DNA of 53,106 nt from Deltaproteobacteria bacterium (lineage in GTDB: Bacteria > Bdellovibrionota > Bacteriovoracia > Bacteriovoracales > Bacteriovoracaceae), in NCBI GenBank assembly GCA_006226755.1, contig SBGE01000192.1:1-53106 (forward strand). Direction: 5' to 3'. Under the pieces are notes generated by a model that was not told the DNA's origin, made no database searches, and was given only the letters and a program-made list of their open reading frames with translations. Below are positions 14,669-23,176 of this stretch, in pieces; positions within the stretch are counted from its first letter, which is position 1; every line of letters starts with the position of its first letter. The translations under genes were made by a program, and so were the position numbers.

Positions 14669-16161
14669 TGTTGTGATCCTGTTGAGCCTTCTCCTGCTCC
14701 GAAGAAGTTCATGATTGAATTGAAGAATCCACCTTCGTTGCTTCGACTTCCGTCTTCAACAGCTGTTGGGTTTGTGTTTGGAATCAAATACTCAGGAGTA
14801 CACTTCTCCATGTAGTATTCAACATTGTTGTCTGCATACTGAGATGTGTTTCTAAGATCACCATTCATCTTTTCATAAGTTTTCTTGATACCGATGAAAC
14901 AATCTGGCTCACCTAAACAGTTTGGATAGTTTGGATGTCCATTAAGAACAAACTTAAGTTGTTTGTGTTTGGCTGCATCGATCTTTCCAAGCTCTTTCAA
15001 CTTATCGATGGCCCACTCATTTTTCTCTTCTTGTCCTACTCCTCTGATTCCAGCTTGAAACTTTTTAAGTTCAGCATCACTCAAAAGGTATGGAATTTGA
15101 TCAATAGTCTTTTGAAGTTCTTTCTCTGGATCGAGAGAAGTTACAGGCATTGAAAAGTCAGCATTCATTTTGTGAGCGATGTGTGACTTTTCAGTTCTGT
15201 AGTTTAGAGCACCTCTAGACTGGAGGTGTGTTCCTTCAAAGTTGTTGTGACACTTGGTACAGCCTTGTTCTTTACCCATTGGAGCGCCATAGGCTTCAGG
15301 GGTTAAAGCTCCGTTGAATTCAATTTTTCCGTAACCACCCATCTTCTTCTTAAGATAAGCATACGTATCAGCATCTTCTTTTGAATACGATCCCGGTTCT
15401 GGAGAAAGTTCTCTTACTCCGTTAGGGTGACAAGAATAACAGCTATCATGAGTCATGTGACCGTGAGAATTGTTTCTTGAAATATCAAGTTTGTTTCTTG
15501 GGTTTTTACCGTTTTGGTCACGCCAAAATTGAGCGAAGTGAATTTGAGGATTTTTACCAGGATTATTCTTATTATGTTCAACTGAAAGATAGTCGATCAA
15601 CTGCTCTGGCTTATCTGGGTTACTTGGATCATCGCTGACTGTGAACTGAATATACTTATCATCTTTATCCCCTTCAACGACAATCAAAACTCTGGCGAAT
15701 GATCTATTTGGGGGGTTTGGAACTGTTCTTGATCTGTATTGTAAAACCTTCCAGCCTTTTTGTTTGGCAATTTCTCTGTAGTTCTTTGGAAGTCCATCCT
15801 TCAATTCGGGAGGAAGAGTTTTAAACTCTTTTGCCATTCGATCGCCATATTCCTTATCAGACATCTCCCAACCCATTGAGCCTTTTCTAGCAGCATCTGC
15901 TCTTTTTGCTCTGGCCTGGGCCGAAACAACCAGACGTTGAGAACAAGTCGATAGGCCTTTCAAGTTCCATGTTGGTCCACAATCTTTGGCGTATTCAATG
16001 ACTTCTTTTTCATATGTATCCACATTACGAGACATCAGCTTGGCCTTCTCTTCAAACCATTCAAGCCATTGTTCTGTAGATTTTGTGGGACATGAAGCCG
16101 CGATTAACACTTGGGGAACCAGCATTAGAACTAATGCTAGGGGTAGTAATGAACGTTTCAA
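14665..16161 (-). CDS. Secreted diheme cytochrome c-type protein
   Basis: A 498-residue exported protein with two heme c sites, CYSCH (about 241-245) and CTKCH (about 301-305). HGHMTHDS precedes the first, and several histidines and methionines (KSHIAHKMNADFSM) could serve as axial ligands. Both starts seen are TTG; the one at 16161 has AAGGAT upstream and opens the signal peptide LKRSLLPLALVLMLVPQVLIA, so the track's extra 14 residues are dropped. The family is not one I recognise. It is first in the operon with the thioredoxin-like and propeller-cytochrome genes. About 230 nt without genes lie upstream, where the promoter must be, but I could not define it. Confidence 0.78.
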   Translation of the reverse strand: MKRSLLPLALVLMLVPQVLIAASCPTKSTEQWLEWFEEKAKLMSRNVDTYEKEVIEYAKDCGPTWNLKGLSTCSQRLVVSAQARAKRADAARKGSMGWEMSDKEYGDRMAKEFKTLPPELKDGLPKNYREIAKQKGWKVLQYRSRTVPNPPNRSFARVLIVVEGDKDDKYIQFTVSDDPSNPDKPEQLIDYLSVEHNKNNPGKNPQIHFAQFWRDQNGKNPRNKLDISRNNSHGHMTHDSCYSCHPNGVRELSPEPGSYSKEDADTYAYLKKKMGGYGKIEFNGALTPEAYGAPMGKEQGCTKCHNNFEGTHLQSRGALNYRTEKSHIAHKMNADFSMPVTSLDPEKELQKTIDQIPYLLSDAELKKFQAGIRGVGQEEKNEWAIDKLKELGKIDAAKHKQLKFVLNGHPNYPNCLGEPDCFIGIKKTYEKMNGDLRNTSQYADNNVEYYMEKCTPEYLIPNTNPTAVEDGSRSNEGGFFNSIMNFFGAGEGSTGSQQ

Positions 16162-16394
16162 ATTCCAAATCCTTGTTAGGTTAGCTCTCACACCAACTTT
16201 CAACTTTACTAAAAATATTTTACCTAATCACAGACTGAACTCTAGGGTTATTTTTTTGCCCTTCATTATTAATAGTGGACTTCCGAAGTGGGTTAAGGGA
16301 GTCAAGTGTATAGAAACTGGACTCAGATAGGCGGATAAAGGCCCTCGACAACGGTTTGAAGGACACAAAAGTAATTTTTTTTAAGGTTACCTGA

Positions 16395-18230
16395 CTAATT
16401 CAGGAGGTGAGGATTTTTCTTGGCAGCTTCGTGTAAATTTCTGAAATGTCCGTCCATTTGCATCAACTGATCACGAGTTCCATGCTGAATGAGCTCACCT
16501 TTTTCAAATACAAAGATCCGATCACAGTGATCGAGAGTATCGAGTCTATGAGCAATCATGAGACAAGTTCTCTCTTCCATGATCTTATCCACAGCAGTAT
16601 GAATGATCCGCTCAAAATAAGGATCAATATTGGCCGTAGCTTCATCGAGAACTAAAATAGCAGGATTGCGAAGAAGTACTCTGGTAAGGGCAACCAACTG
16701 TCTCTCTCCTATTGAAAGGTTGCTTCCCCCTTCAAGAATCAAAGTATCTAAGGTCATGCCTGACTTTCTCATAATGTCGTAAAGGCCAGTCTTTTGACAG
16801 CCTTCAAGGATCACTTCATCTGAAAGGTTATCTGTGGTGAGATTGTTTCTAAGAGTTGCTCTGAAAATGATGGCATCTTGAGAGACAAATCCAACTCTCT
16901 TTCTTAAAAACTCACGATCGTAATAACGGATATTGTGATCATCAAGGATAATCTCCCCTCTTTGAAATTCATAAAGTCTGGAGATCAAACTGACGGTTGT
17001 CGTTTTACCACAACCTGTTGTCCCAACCAGACCGATTTTTTCTCCACTGTGAATAGTGAAATTCAGTCCTTTCAAAACATAGTTTTCATCTTGATAGGCC
17101 ATCCAAACATCTCTGAACTCAATCTTACCTTGTAGATTGAAATCTGCGTCGCCTCCTAGTTCTCCATTACCATCAAAGTAGACATACTCGTCTTCTTCAC
17201 GAAGAAAATTCGCTACTCTTTCAGCTGAAGTGAAGGCCTGTTGAATAACGTGAATCTCTCGGGCCAAAACCATGATGGGCATGAAGAAGCGTTCGCAGTA
17301 TCGAACGAAGGTCACAAATAAACCTACACCCATCGCTCCAGTCAATACGGCCTGTCCACCAAACCATACCAAGCCGATCAAAGGCAGTGTACAAAGGAAG
17401 CTCACCAGAGGTCTTGACCAACTAAAAAGAAGGTTGGCATCCAAAGTACTGTTCAAATGTTCATCAACTGCTCTATCGTAATTATCTTTTGACCATCTCT
17501 CCAAACCGAATGATCTGATCACTTCTATACCATTTATGTACTCACTGAGTTTGGCGTTCAAGGCGGAATTCAATCGCGACATTTTACGGTTGATTCTTCT
17601 CACCATATTTCTAGTGCCAAAAACAAACAAAGCGGCAGGAATCATTGAGACAATTAAAATTGAACCGAGTTTGAGATCAGTGGCCAACATAGCTGAAGAA
17701 GCTACGATCGTCATAAAGAGAGCATTAAAAAGTCTACCAAGAGATGAAGTAAAGAATTGTTCCAAACTCTCAACATCATGAGTAATACGAGTAACAACTC
17801 TCCCTTGAGGTTGCGTGTCATAATAAGTCATTGGAAGGAGTTGAACATGTCTGAACAATCCTTTTCGAATCTCATAAATTGATGAGAGTGAGTATTTGGC
17901 CAGTAGACTTCGCCCAACCCAACCTGTGAAGATTGCAAAGACTTCAAGACCCAGAATCAGACCTGCATAAAACCAAGCTTTATCAAAGTCATTAGGAATA
18001 AGTCCTTGGTCTACTAAGTGTCCCATTGCCCTGGCAGAGACAATCACAATAATCGAAGTAGAGACCAACAGAACCAATGACAAGATTATTTTCCATTTAA
18101 ACTTAGAAGAAAACTTCAACAAATAAAGAAGGCTCTTGTAATCAGGAGTGAGGTTTTCATCAACATTACTTTCGTGTTGATCGTCTAACTTAAGATAGGT
18201 CTTTTTTACCTTTTTCTTTTTTTCAGACAT
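16395..18230 (-). CDS. ABC exporter subunit B (catalytic Walker B, degenerate signature)
   Basis: A 611-residue half-transporter: six-helix membrane domain (type IV exporter), then a nucleotide-binding domain. Walker A is GTTGCGKTT (ending near 411), Walker B LVLDEA with the catalytic Glu near 530, H-loop MIAHRLDTL, but the signature is LSIGE instead of LSGGQ. ATG 18230 is chosen over the track start because GGAGG precedes it and it overlaps the upstream subunit by 8 nt. Together with the 18223-19965 gene it should form a heterodimeric exporter of the BmrCD/TM287-288 kind in the inner membrane. The cargo (drug, lipid or peptide) is unknown. Confidence 0.9.
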   Translation of the reverse strand: MSEKKKKVKKTYLKLDDQHESNVDENLTPDYKSLLYLLKFSSKFKWKIILSLVLLVSTSIIVIVSARAMGHLVDQGLIPNDFDKAWFYAGLILGLEVFAIFTGWVGRSLLAKYSLSSIYEIRKGLFRHVQLLPMTYYDTQPQGRVVTRITHDVESLEQFFTSSLGRLFNALFMTIVASSAMLATDLKLGSILIVSMIPAALFVFGTRNMVRRINRKMSRLNSALNAKLSEYINGIEVIRSFGLERWSKDNYDRAVDEHLNSTLDANLLFSWSRPLVSFLCTLPLIGLVWFGGQAVLTGAMGVGLFVTFVRYCERFFMPIMVLAREIHVIQQAFTSAERVANFLREEDEYVYFDGNGELGGDADFNLQGKIEFRDVWMAYQDENYVLKGLNFTIHSGEKIGLVGTTGCGKTTTVSLISRLYEFQRGEIILDDHNIRYYDREFLRKRVGFVSQDAIIFRATLRNNLTTDNLSDEVILEGCQKTGLYDIMRKSGMTLDTLILEGGSNLSIGERQLVALTRVLLRNPAILVLDEATANIDPYFERIIHTAVDKIMEERTCLMIAHRLDTLDHCDRIFVFEKGELIQHGTRDQLMQMDGHFRNLHEAAKKNPHLLN

Positions 18231-19965
18231 GAGCGGCCTCCACATGTTGTTCATTATCAAAATCGAGAATCTTATTGCAATATTTCAACGTAGACTTTCG
18301 ATGGGCCACCCATACAAGTGTTGTATCCTCGAGTTCTTTATCAAGATTTCTAAGAATCTGCTCTTCAGTGACAGTATCAACAGCACTCAAGCAGTCATCC
18401 AAGAAAAGAAGCTTGGGCTTTCTCGCCAAAGCTCTGGCAATAGTGAGTCTCTGCTTTTGTCCCCCACTCAAGTTGATTCCCCACTCTCCAAGAGGAGTAT
18501 CAATTCCATCTGGGAACTCTTTCACATCTTTAGAAAGTCCAGAAACTTCAAGAATTCTCCAAACTTCATCATCTGATAATTTCACATCCATAGTGATATT
18601 ATTTTTAATACTTTCAGCGAAGAGAAACGGTTTTTGATGGACATGCCCTATGTATTTTCTAAGATTGACATGTCCATATTGATCAAAAGATTTTCCGGCC
18701 AGAACAACTTCACCTTCATAATTTCTAATCAAGCCACTTAAAATTTTAACCAAAGTACTCTTACCTGTTCCAATTTTACCGGTAATACCAAGTCGGTCAC
18801 CGCGATTGAGGGTGAATGACAAGTCCTTGATGATTTTTGGACCATCAGCGTAGGCAAACGAGAGGTCATTTATCTTGAGAAGTTCGTTGGCATCATTAAC
18901 TTCATCACCTTCGATCAATAAAGTCTCATCATTTTCTGTAGTATAAATTTCAGAAAGTCTTTCCAATGAAGTGAAACCTTTTTTCATCTCTGAGATGATG
19001 AATCCAAGTTCCATCAATGGATCCTGTAAAAGAAAGATCAAACCCTGCATGGCCACAAAGTCCCCTATGGAAAGTGAACCATTAACAACGGCAGTGATTC
19101 CCATAACAAAAAGAACCGTGTAACTGACGACGGAGCTCGATCCCATTACAGGAATATAGCGAAGTGAAGTTTTGAGCAGTTCATATCTTTTATTCTGGTA
19201 ATCTTTGGCTGATTTTTTTAGACGTTGTTCCCAGTAATGCCCGGTTTGAGTTAGACGCTGAAGTCTAATGGTACTGATAACCTGAGAAGAGATATCGTTG
19301 AAATCTGAAAGTTTGTCCTGAGCATCTCCATATCTTTTGATTTCCAGCTCAGAGAGCTTTTTGACTGCGATCGGTAGAAAAATCATGACGACTAAACTCA
19401 TTAGAGTCAAAGGTACATTGATTAAAAACATCGTAACCAATGTCAAAACACCCAGGAATAGCACATCGAAAACTGCAACCAATGTGAAACCAAAAATGAA
19501 TCGCCCAGATCCAACGTCTGAAGTCGAGGCATTCATCAAAACACCCTTGGTCCACTTATTGGCCAAATCTTCTTGTTTGAAAAAGCGGACTTTGTCCCAG
19601 ACTCTTGATCTGAGCATGCCGCCGGCAAAATGAGTTTGTCTGGCTAGTGTCATACGCCAACCAAAGCGACCGACAGTCAAGAGAACCTTACTCCCAAACA
19701 TGATGCCAAAAAGAATGTAAAAAGTGTCAAGACGATCTATCCCCGTCATGACTTTTGGAAGTGGCTTATTGGTAAAAAAATCCAAGATCCAACCCATCAC
19801 TCGAGTGGAAAGGACCTGCATTCCATTTGTCAAAACCACCATCAAAGCACCCAAAACATACATCGTTTTGTGTTCCATGATGTAGTCCCACCAAAGACGG
19901 CGAGCTTCTTTTTTTAAGAGGTCGTTTGTTTCAAAATTTTCGGATGTTTCGGAGGCTTCAGGCAT
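18223..19965 (-). CDS. ABC exporter subunit A (Walker B Glu to Asp)
   Basis: A 580-residue half-transporter with a six-helix membrane domain and a nucleotide-binding domain. Walker A is GKIGTGKST (about 396-404), the signature is intact (LSGGQ, about 499), the H-loop is VAHRKSTL, but Walker B reads LLFLDDCLSAVD, with Asp replacing the catalytic Glu. That substitution marks the non-hydrolysing site of heterodimeric exporters. It is the first gene of the pair and overlaps the next subunit. No clear Shine-Dalgarno is seen before the ATG. The intergenic region beyond it is short, so the pair is a self-contained operon upstream of nothing obvious. Confidence 0.9.
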   Translation of the reverse strand: MPEASETSENFETNDLLKKEARRLWWDYIMEHKTMYVLGALMVVLTNGMQVLSTRVMGWILDFFTNKPLPKVMTGIDRLDTFYILFGIMFGSKVLLTVGRFGWRMTLARQTHFAGGMLRSRVWDKVRFFKQEDLANKWTKGVLMNASTSDVGSGRFIFGFTLVAVFDVLFLGVLTLVTMFLINVPLTLMSLVVMIFLPIAVKKLSELEIKRYGDAQDKLSDFNDISSQVISTIRLQRLTQTGHYWEQRLKKSAKDYQNKRYELLKTSLRYIPVMGSSSVVSYTVLFVMGITAVVNGSLSIGDFVAMQGLIFLLQDPLMELGFIISEMKKGFTSLERLSEIYTTENDETLLIEGDEVNDANELLKINDLSFAYADGPKIIKDLSFTLNRGDRLGITGKIGTGKSTLVKILSGLIRNYEGEVVLAGKSFDQYGHVNLRKYIGHVHQKPFLFAESIKNNITMDVKLSDDEVWRILEVSGLSKDVKEFPDGIDTPLGEWGINLSGGQKQRLTIARALARKPKLLFLDDCLSAVDTVTEEQILRNLDKELEDTTLVWVAHRKSTLKYCNKILDFDNEQHVEAAHV

Positions 19966-20019
19966 GGGAAGAGTCTAGAGAAAATGAGACACTTTTGAAA
20001 GTAAACAAATAGTCAGTTT

Positions 20020-21042
20020 TCAAACAATTTGTGACTTCATCCAAGTGCAGAATTCATGCAGCTCGTGTTCAAGAAACGGCATTTCACGAGTTATTTTCTC
20101 AACCACCAAATCCACGGTTTTTGTCGTGTAAGGATGACCAGGAAATTCATTGGCCAAGGCCTCGACTAGTTGAGGATGCAGAGAGTCTGAAAACAAAGTA
20201 CATTTTTCGATCATTCCTTTGTGGGCATCGATATGAACATCCATCTCCCCCCAATCAAATCTTTCTACTAAATTGTGGGTAAACTTTGGTGTTTCACCAA
20301 AGCGCCATTTCCAATCTTTCAAGGCCTCATAATAACGATTAAGAGGTTCAATCGTTTCAAGAACTGAATGGTCCAAATGCTCTATAGGTCCTTCTACTTG
20401 ATAATAATTGAAAAACTCCTCGATTACTTTTTGGGTCAAAGAGTCATGAGTAATTTCTGGGTTGAGAAGAGAAAGATTAGTCACCCGAGAACGAACTGAC
20501 TTGATCCCTTTACTCACTAATTTTTTCTTATTGGGATTCAGATAATTTCCAAGCCTGGTGAGATCAGCGTCAATGAGAAGCGTCCCATGATGAAAGGAGC
20601 GATCTTTTTTTTCCTTAAAAGCACTTCCACTGATTTTCTTAGGCCCTTCTAGATCATCAACCAAAATATCATTACGACCTGACGGATAGCTTTTAAGCCC
20701 AAATGAATTGATCGCTCTGGTGATAATGGTATTATTGGCAGATTTATCAAATCCTTCTTTACCTGAGAGAAAGGTGAAATTGGTATTACCCAGATCGTGA
20801 AAAACAGCTCCACCGCCACTTTGTCTTCGAGCGAGTTTGATGCCATCTTTTTCCATCATGCCAGTATTGCATTCAATCCAAGGGTTTTGAAAACGTCCAA
20901 TCACGACAGTCTCTTCGTTTCTCCACAAAAAAAGAATTTTGGTATCCGGATTCATATCCTGAAAGATCCAATCCTCTGTGGCCAGGTTGAACCAAGGATC
21001 AAAGGTAGATGAAATAAGAACTTTAACTGAAGTTTTGGACAT
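20020..21042 (-). CDS. lplA: Lipoate-protein ligase A
   Basis: Activates lipoate with ATP and attaches it to lysines of 2-oxoacid dehydrogenases and GcvH in the cytoplasm. At 340 residues it matches the E. coli LplA length. Motifs include FDPWFNLATEDWIF, LFLWRNEETVVIGRFQNPW, LARRQSGGGAVFHDLGNTNF, the PSGRNDILV segment and the lysine of KKISGSAF, followed by the C-terminal accessory domain. The similarity to the E. coli enzyme looks unusually close for this window, so transfer from a gammaproteobacterium is possible but untested. It is transcribed away from the esterase gene with a 133-nt divergent gap. Confidence 0.94.
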   Translation of the reverse strand: MSKTSVKVLISSTFDPWFNLATEDWIFQDMNPDTKILFLWRNEETVVIGRFQNPWIECNTGMMEKDGIKLARRQSGGGAVFHDLGNTNFTFLSGKEGFDKSANNTIITRAINSFGLKSYPSGRNDILVDDLEGPKKISGSAFKEKKDRSFHHGTLLIDADLTRLGNYLNPNKKKLVSKGIKSVRSRVTNLSLLNPEITHDSLTQKVIEEFFNYYQVEGPIEHLDHSVLETIEPLNRYYEALKDWKWRFGETPKFTHNLVERFDWGEMDVHIDAHKGMIEKCTLFSDSLHPQLVEALANEFPGHPYTTKTVDLVVEKITREMPFLEHELHEFCTWMKSQIV

Positions 21043-21175
21043 GGAAGGCTTTTAACTTTTTTGACATGAAATGTCTTATTCAAATCTGATATCCCCTCAC
21101 AGTAACGCATCATATCTAGAAGAAGTGTGACAAGGAGTTCTAAAATTTTAGTTCTACGCGAAATAGGAGTTTCAC

Positions 21176-22183
21176 ATGCCCGTTAAGACAGGATTGTTAC
21201 TGGTTTTATGCTTTTTTACATTTAACGCATACGCCAATTTTGAGGCCATCAAAATTCCAGGTGCTGTCTGTGGTAACGGAGGAAGCTTCAGTGTCTTTTA
21301 TAAAAAAGGTGATCAAAAAAAATTGGCCGTCGAATTTATGGGTGGTGGGGCGTGCTGGTCGGCCTCAACCTGCTATGGTCCCAATCTTCGCGCTTGGTTT
21401 CATCAACTCCCAAAGGCCATCACTAACGCCTCACTGGCCGCGACAGGATCAAAAAAAGATAATCCCTTTTACGGGCATTCTTTCCTCTACATCCCCTATT
21501 GCACAGGAGATGTCTTTGCCGGAAAGCATACGGCGAAATATCGCTTTGGTATCAAGGCCCATCATCAAGGCTACAGCAATACCAAATTGATCTTTGATCA
21601 TTTAATAAAAGAAAAAATCATTGAGCCTAATGAGGTTCAAGATCTAGGTCTTTTTGGGGCCAGTGCCGGAGCTCTTGGAGCTTTGATTCATGGAAAAGAT
21701 ATTGAAGCACGCTTCCCAAATGCCATCAAAAAAACCTTGATCGCTGATTCTCCAGGTCTCCATTGGGGACAAGACTTCTGGAATAAATTCTCTCCGAGGA
21801 TGTTGGAAGATATTATCGATGCCTTGGCCAAAGTGAATTTGGAAATTGATACTCACGATGGATTTATTGCAGAACTACTTCCTGAGGTTTGCTCATTATA
21901 TAGAGACTTTAATATTGGATTTCTTCAGGGAAGCAAAGATGTGATCATGACATTAATGTTTGGAAATATCTCAACCAAAGATCACGAGAAGTTAATCTAT
22001 AGTGAACGTGGACTCTATGGAGTGACCCAACGAATACGCAATTGTAAGGCCTGGGTTCCTCAAACTCATATGCACACTTTCCTTCTCTCCAAACCAAGCG
22101 GGGACATCAAAGCTGGAAATAAAACGGCCATTGAATTTTCTAAGGAAATTTATCGTGGAAATATGATCACCAACTATCGCTAA
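21176..22183 (+). CDS. Secreted pectinacetylesterase/Notum-family hydrolase
   Basis: A 335-residue exported alpha/beta hydrolase (signal MPVKTGLLLVLCFFTFNAYA). Family signatures are present: AVCGNGGSFSVFY, FMGGGACWSASTCYGP, IPYCTGDVFAG and the nucleophile S163 in LGLFGASAGALGAL; a late HMHTF may supply the His. Relatives remove acetyl groups from pectin or acyl groups from proteins (Notum). The real substrate here is unknown. AGGAG lies 7 bases before the ATG. The last codons form part of a terminator hairpin that contains the stop codon. A divergent 133-nt gap separates it from lplA. Confidence 0.85.
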   Translation: MPVKTGLLLVLCFFTFNAYANFEAIKIPGAVCGNGGSFSVFYKKGDQKKLAVEFMGGGACWSASTCYGPNLRAWFHQLPKAITNASLAATGSKKDNPFYGHSFLYIPYCTGDVFAGKHTAKYRFGIKAHHQGYSNTKLIFDHLIKEKIIEPNEVQDLGLFGASAGALGALIHGKDIEARFPNAIKKTLIADSPGLHWGQDFWNKFSPRMLEDIIDALAKVNLEIDTHDGFIAELLPEVCSLYRDFNIGFLQGSKDVIMTLMFGNISTKDHEKLIYSERGLYGVTQRIRNCKAWVPQTHMHTFLLSKPSGDIKAGNKTAIEFSKEIYRGNMITNYR

Positions 22184-22206
22184 TACGATAGTGGTGATCT
22201 TTTATT
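22165..22206 (+). terminator. Terminator hairpin built into the end of the esterase gene
   Basis: GATCACC-A-ACTATCG pairs with CGATAGT-GGTGATC (two 7-bp blocks, one bulged A), loop CTAATA, followed by TTTTATT. The left arm is coding and the loop carries the TAA stop (22181-22183). Confidence 0.8.
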
Positions 22207-22213
22207 GCATAAA

Positions 22214-23155
22214 TTATTGATCAATTGAAACTTTTAGAGGCATCAATTTTTCTTTGAAATAAAGAACTGTTGTAGGAAGTGGTTCTTCACCATCTTTGAA
22301 CCCTGGAACAGAATAAGCTTCTTTCAATTTGAAATCGATATGCTTGAATATTGAATCAGTCTTGATAAGGACATTGATTCCTTTAAATTCAACTCGAAGA
22401 GGAGTAATAATACTCTCCTTATTCATATGAAATTCGATATTTTTAGGAATTCCTGAGAAGACCTGGTTGATCGAAGAAATATTAAATCCAACAAAACGGA
22501 CTTTTTCTTTGAGAAACTTTAAAAGTCCTCTTTTCTCAGCTTTGGTATTGATATCTTCGAATGTGAGCTCTGCCCCATTTTGAATATTCATATGCTTGAC
22601 TTGATTGCCACTGACATTCTGATTGATTAGATAAAGGATTCCATTTTTTTCGTCTTTGGCAAAAATCTTTACCCAAAACTTTCCACTCTTTTTACCAAAT
22701 TTCAATTTTCTAATTTGATTGATGATGGTCCAAACATCTTCACTTAATTGATAATCAGCAAGCTTTAGGAAACCATTGATCAAAGTCACAATATCTTTAT
22801 GAACGATTTCATACTCTCCAATTTCAGAGAGATATCTCAAGATATAAAAGGTCAATCCAATAGAATCAGAAACAAAATATTTTTCTGACATATTGTTGAT
22901 GACACCGAAAATACCACGTGCGAGCTTTTCATATTGTTCATCTGTTAGTTGAAGATCAGTATAGGCCGTCGTCTGATCGTCGCCATCGTTATCAGTCACA
23001 TCGGTATTGTCACCATTACTGCCATTTGTAGTCGAGTTATCTGTATCTGATGTGACGACTGAACCGTTGTCTCCACCAGAAACATCCTGTTGTGACCAGG
23101 CAAAACTTCCCAAACTTAAAACCAGAATCAATAAAAGTGTTGAAATTGATTTCAA
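22214..23155 (-). CDS. Secreted protein of unknown function with Asp/Asn/Thr-rich linker
   Basis: A 313-residue exported protein. After the signal peptide (LKSISTLLLILVLSLGSFAWS) comes a low-complexity acidic linker (GDNGSVVTSDTDNS, NTDVTDNDGDDQT), then a folded region of alternating helices and strands. I do not recognise the family. The GGAGG at 23168-23164 is upstream of a TTG at 23155, and the track start lies on top of that ribosome binding site, so TTG 23155 is chosen. It begins 21 nt after the stop of the 1171-residue gene and is surely co-transcribed with it, so the two proteins probably work together in the envelope. Confidence 0.75.
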   Translation of the reverse strand: MKSISTLLLILVLSLGSFAWSQQDVSGGDNGSVVTSDTDNSTTNGSNGDNTDVTDNDGDDQTTAYTDLQLTDEQYEKLARGIFGVINNMSEKYFVSDSIGLTFYILRYLSEIGEYEIVHKDIVTLINGFLKLADYQLSEDVWTIINQIRKLKFGKKSGKFWVKIFAKDEKNGILYLINQNVSGNQVKHMNIQNGAELTFEDINTKAEKRGLLKFLKEKVRFVGFNISSINQVFSGIPKNIEFHMNKESIITPLRVEFKGINVLIKTDSIFKHIDFKLKEAYSVPGFKDGEEPLPTTVLYFKEKLMPLKVSIDQ

Positions 23156-23176
23156 AACTTTAACCTCCAAAAATTA

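Noticed and set aside
21061-21092. TTGACA before the esterase gene as a promoter
   Set aside because: The only nearby -10-like hexamer (TGATAT) is 20 bp away and poor; listed neither as a promoter nor excluded.
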